From Anaerolineales bacterium (GTDB taxonomy: Bacteria > Chloroflexota > Anaerolineae > 4572-78 > NAK82), in contig JAHELX010000315.1 in NCBI GenBank assembly GCA_024643945.1, forward strand, positions 1-7,226: a stretch of 7,226 nucleotides of DNA, written 5' to 3'. Under the pieces are notes generated by a model. That model saw only the letters and a list, made by a program, of their open reading frames with translations, did no database searches and was not told where the DNA came from. Of the stretch, positions 6,841 to 7,226 are shown piece by piece; position 1 is the stretch's first letter; each line of letters opens with the position of its first letter. The translations under genes and the position numbers were made by a program.

Positions 6841-6868
6841 TGGGATCCCAGCAATTCAGAATTGCTGG
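6841..6868. promoter_or_regulatory. 21-bp perfect palindrome plus overlapping 10-bp palindrome upstream of the -35 box
   Basis: CCAGCAATTC (6848-6857) and GAATTGCTGG (6859-6868) form a perfect inverted repeat around one A. Overlapping its left edge is a second perfect palindrome, TGGGATCCCA (6841-6850). The larger one is centred near -54 from the predicted regulator start site, a position used by activators. It could instead serve the plus-strand promoter at 6896-6924. It has no T run and so does not look like a terminator. The binding protein is unknown. Confidence 0.5.
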
Positions 6869-6895
6869 CGAAGCGCTTTCCTCATAGTCCCCCTC

Positions 6896-6924
6896 TTGAG
6901 TGGTGTTGAAGAATAGGGTATGCT
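6896..6924 (+). promoter_or_regulatory. Possible plus-strand promoter of the truncated transposase-like gene
   Basis: TTGAGT (6896-6901) and TATGCT (6919-6924) are separated by 17 nt, each matching four of six consensus bases. A 6-bp inverted repeat CTTGAG/CTCAAG (6895-6900, 6923-6928) brackets the element. The spacing is ideal but the boxes are imperfect. The ribosome-binding site and ATG follow at 6948-6962. Confidence 0.35.
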
Positions 6925-6959
6925 CAAGTCACACAATTTCAACCAGCGAGGAGGGTGCG

Positions 6960-7049
6960 ATGCCCAAGTTGGCTCAGGCAGGGGGCTTTTGTCCAAATGA
7001 TGCCTGTCCTAACCGCTCAATGCATCACATCGGACGGCTTCGGCGTTGA
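6960..7049 (+). pseudogene. Truncated IS1-like transposase zinc-finger start (29 codons)
   Basis: An ATG at 6960 preceded by GAGGAGG (6948-6954) opens a 29-codon frame, MPKLAQAGGFCPNDACPNRS and nine further residues, ending with TGA at 7047-7049. The CPNDACP segment resembles the first CPN-x-x-CP zinc-binding knuckle at the N-terminus of IS1-like or related two-frame transposases. No second Cys pair, HTH or DDE region follows in any frame I could read, so the element appears cut off soon after its start. From 7050 to 7108 I recognise nothing. The alternative is an intact two-cysteine small peptide, which I consider less likely. The resemblance comes from memory of the family and not from an alignment. 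Confidence 0.45.
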
Positions 7050-7108
7050 TGTCACAAGCGGGTTCGACCTCTGTCGGGCCCGCTGCGACACTGCCCGCCT
7101 GGCGAGAT

Positions 7109-7156
7109 CACAAAGAGGCCGTCCCACGTCAGTTACCGTGGGACGGCCTCTTTGTG
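7109..7156 (-). terminator. Strong intrinsic-type terminator downstream of tRNA-Glu (symmetrical)
   Basis: Bases 7109-7128 and 7137-7156 form a perfect 20-bp stem with an 8-nt loop (TCAGTTAC on the plus strand). The core is GC-rich (GGCCGTCCCACG) and the outer arms carry AAAGAG/CTCTTT, so a U-containing tail forms in either direction. It starts 23 nt past the tRNA 3' end, in the right place to end that transcript. By symmetry it could also stop plus-strand transcription from the truncated transposase gene. The U tract is short. Confidence 0.75.
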
Positions 7157-7179
7157 CCAACGGCTTAACCTAACACAAA

Positions 7180-7226
7180 TGCCCCCAAGGGGATTCGAAC
7201 CCCTGTCTCCACCTTGAAAGGGTGAT
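7180..7226 (-). tRNA. tRNA-Glu (anticodon TTC), 3' part, cut by right edge
   Basis: The minus strand gives the last 47 bases of a tRNA. It shows the anticodon stem TCACC/GGTGG with one T-G pair and a 7-nt loop CTTTCAA, so the anticodon is TTC (7218-7216). A four-base variable region AGAC follows, then the T arm AGGGG-TTCGAAT-CCCCT, acceptor strand TGGGGGC and discriminator A at 7180. The loop and T arm closely match bacterial tRNA-Glu. CCA is not encoded (the next bases are TTT). The 5' acceptor and D arm lie beyond the window. Confidence 0.93.

Noticed and set aside
6955..7173. Plus-strand frame of 72 codons in the right-hand region
   Set aside because: It runs straight through the perfect terminator stem and is out of frame with the ATG that has the ribosome-binding site.
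7180..7226. tRNA-Glu 3' end as an integration (att) site
   Set aside because: I found no second copy of the tRNA 3' end and no integrase gene in the window.

Overview
The window reads as part of a chromosome from a Chloroflexota-like bacterium (Anaerolineae/Caldilineae type). The main clue is the substrate-binding lipoprotein. After its lipobox cysteine it carries a long Val/Glu/Lys/Thr-rich linker built from imperfect repeats (EKVVTQVV, EKIVTQVV, EKVVTATPE), a style typical of solute-binding lipoproteins of that phylum. The GC-rich coding sequence fits, but this assignment is an inference.

Almost everything lies on the minus strand as one apparent operon, read right to left. It starts with a GntR/FCD-family regulator (6767-6024) and continues with an oligopeptide-type ABC substrate-binding lipoprotein (5864-4155), a DppB-like permease (4060-3056) and a DppC-like permease (3033-2110). 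It ends in the window with an alanine/ornithine racemase-family PLP enzyme (2038-977) and the N-terminal 326 residues of a gamma-glutamyltransferase-family protein (980 to the left edge). The racemase and GGT genes overlap by four bases (ATGA). The GGT frame is open to the window edge, so its C-terminal half, including the catalytic Thr region, is outside. No ABC ATPase gene is visible; it may lie further left or elsewhere in the genome.

The regulator has an unusually clear sigma-70-type promoter (TTGACA, 16 nt, TATAAT). Its -10 box sits inside a perfect 17-bp palindrome, a good candidate for an autoregulatory operator. A second perfect palindrome (21 bp) lies just upstream of the -35 box. 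Stem-loops lie after the regulator gene, in the leader of the binding-protein gene, and between the binding-protein and first permease genes; the last is placed where it could set differential expression.

The right end holds a short plus-strand gene start that resembles a truncated IS1-like transposase zinc finger. It is followed by a strong 20-bp stem terminator and the 3' 47 bases of a tRNA-Glu(TTC) gene on the minus strand.

Taken together, the operon looks like a regulated system that imports a peptide or amino-acid conjugate and processes it in the cytoplasm. The GGT-family enzyme would cleave an amide or gamma-glutamyl bond and the racemase would invert a released amino acid. The exact substrate cannot be read from the sequence. 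The Arg that binds the substrate carboxylate in classical GGTs is replaced by Glu here, so a non-standard substrate is plausible.
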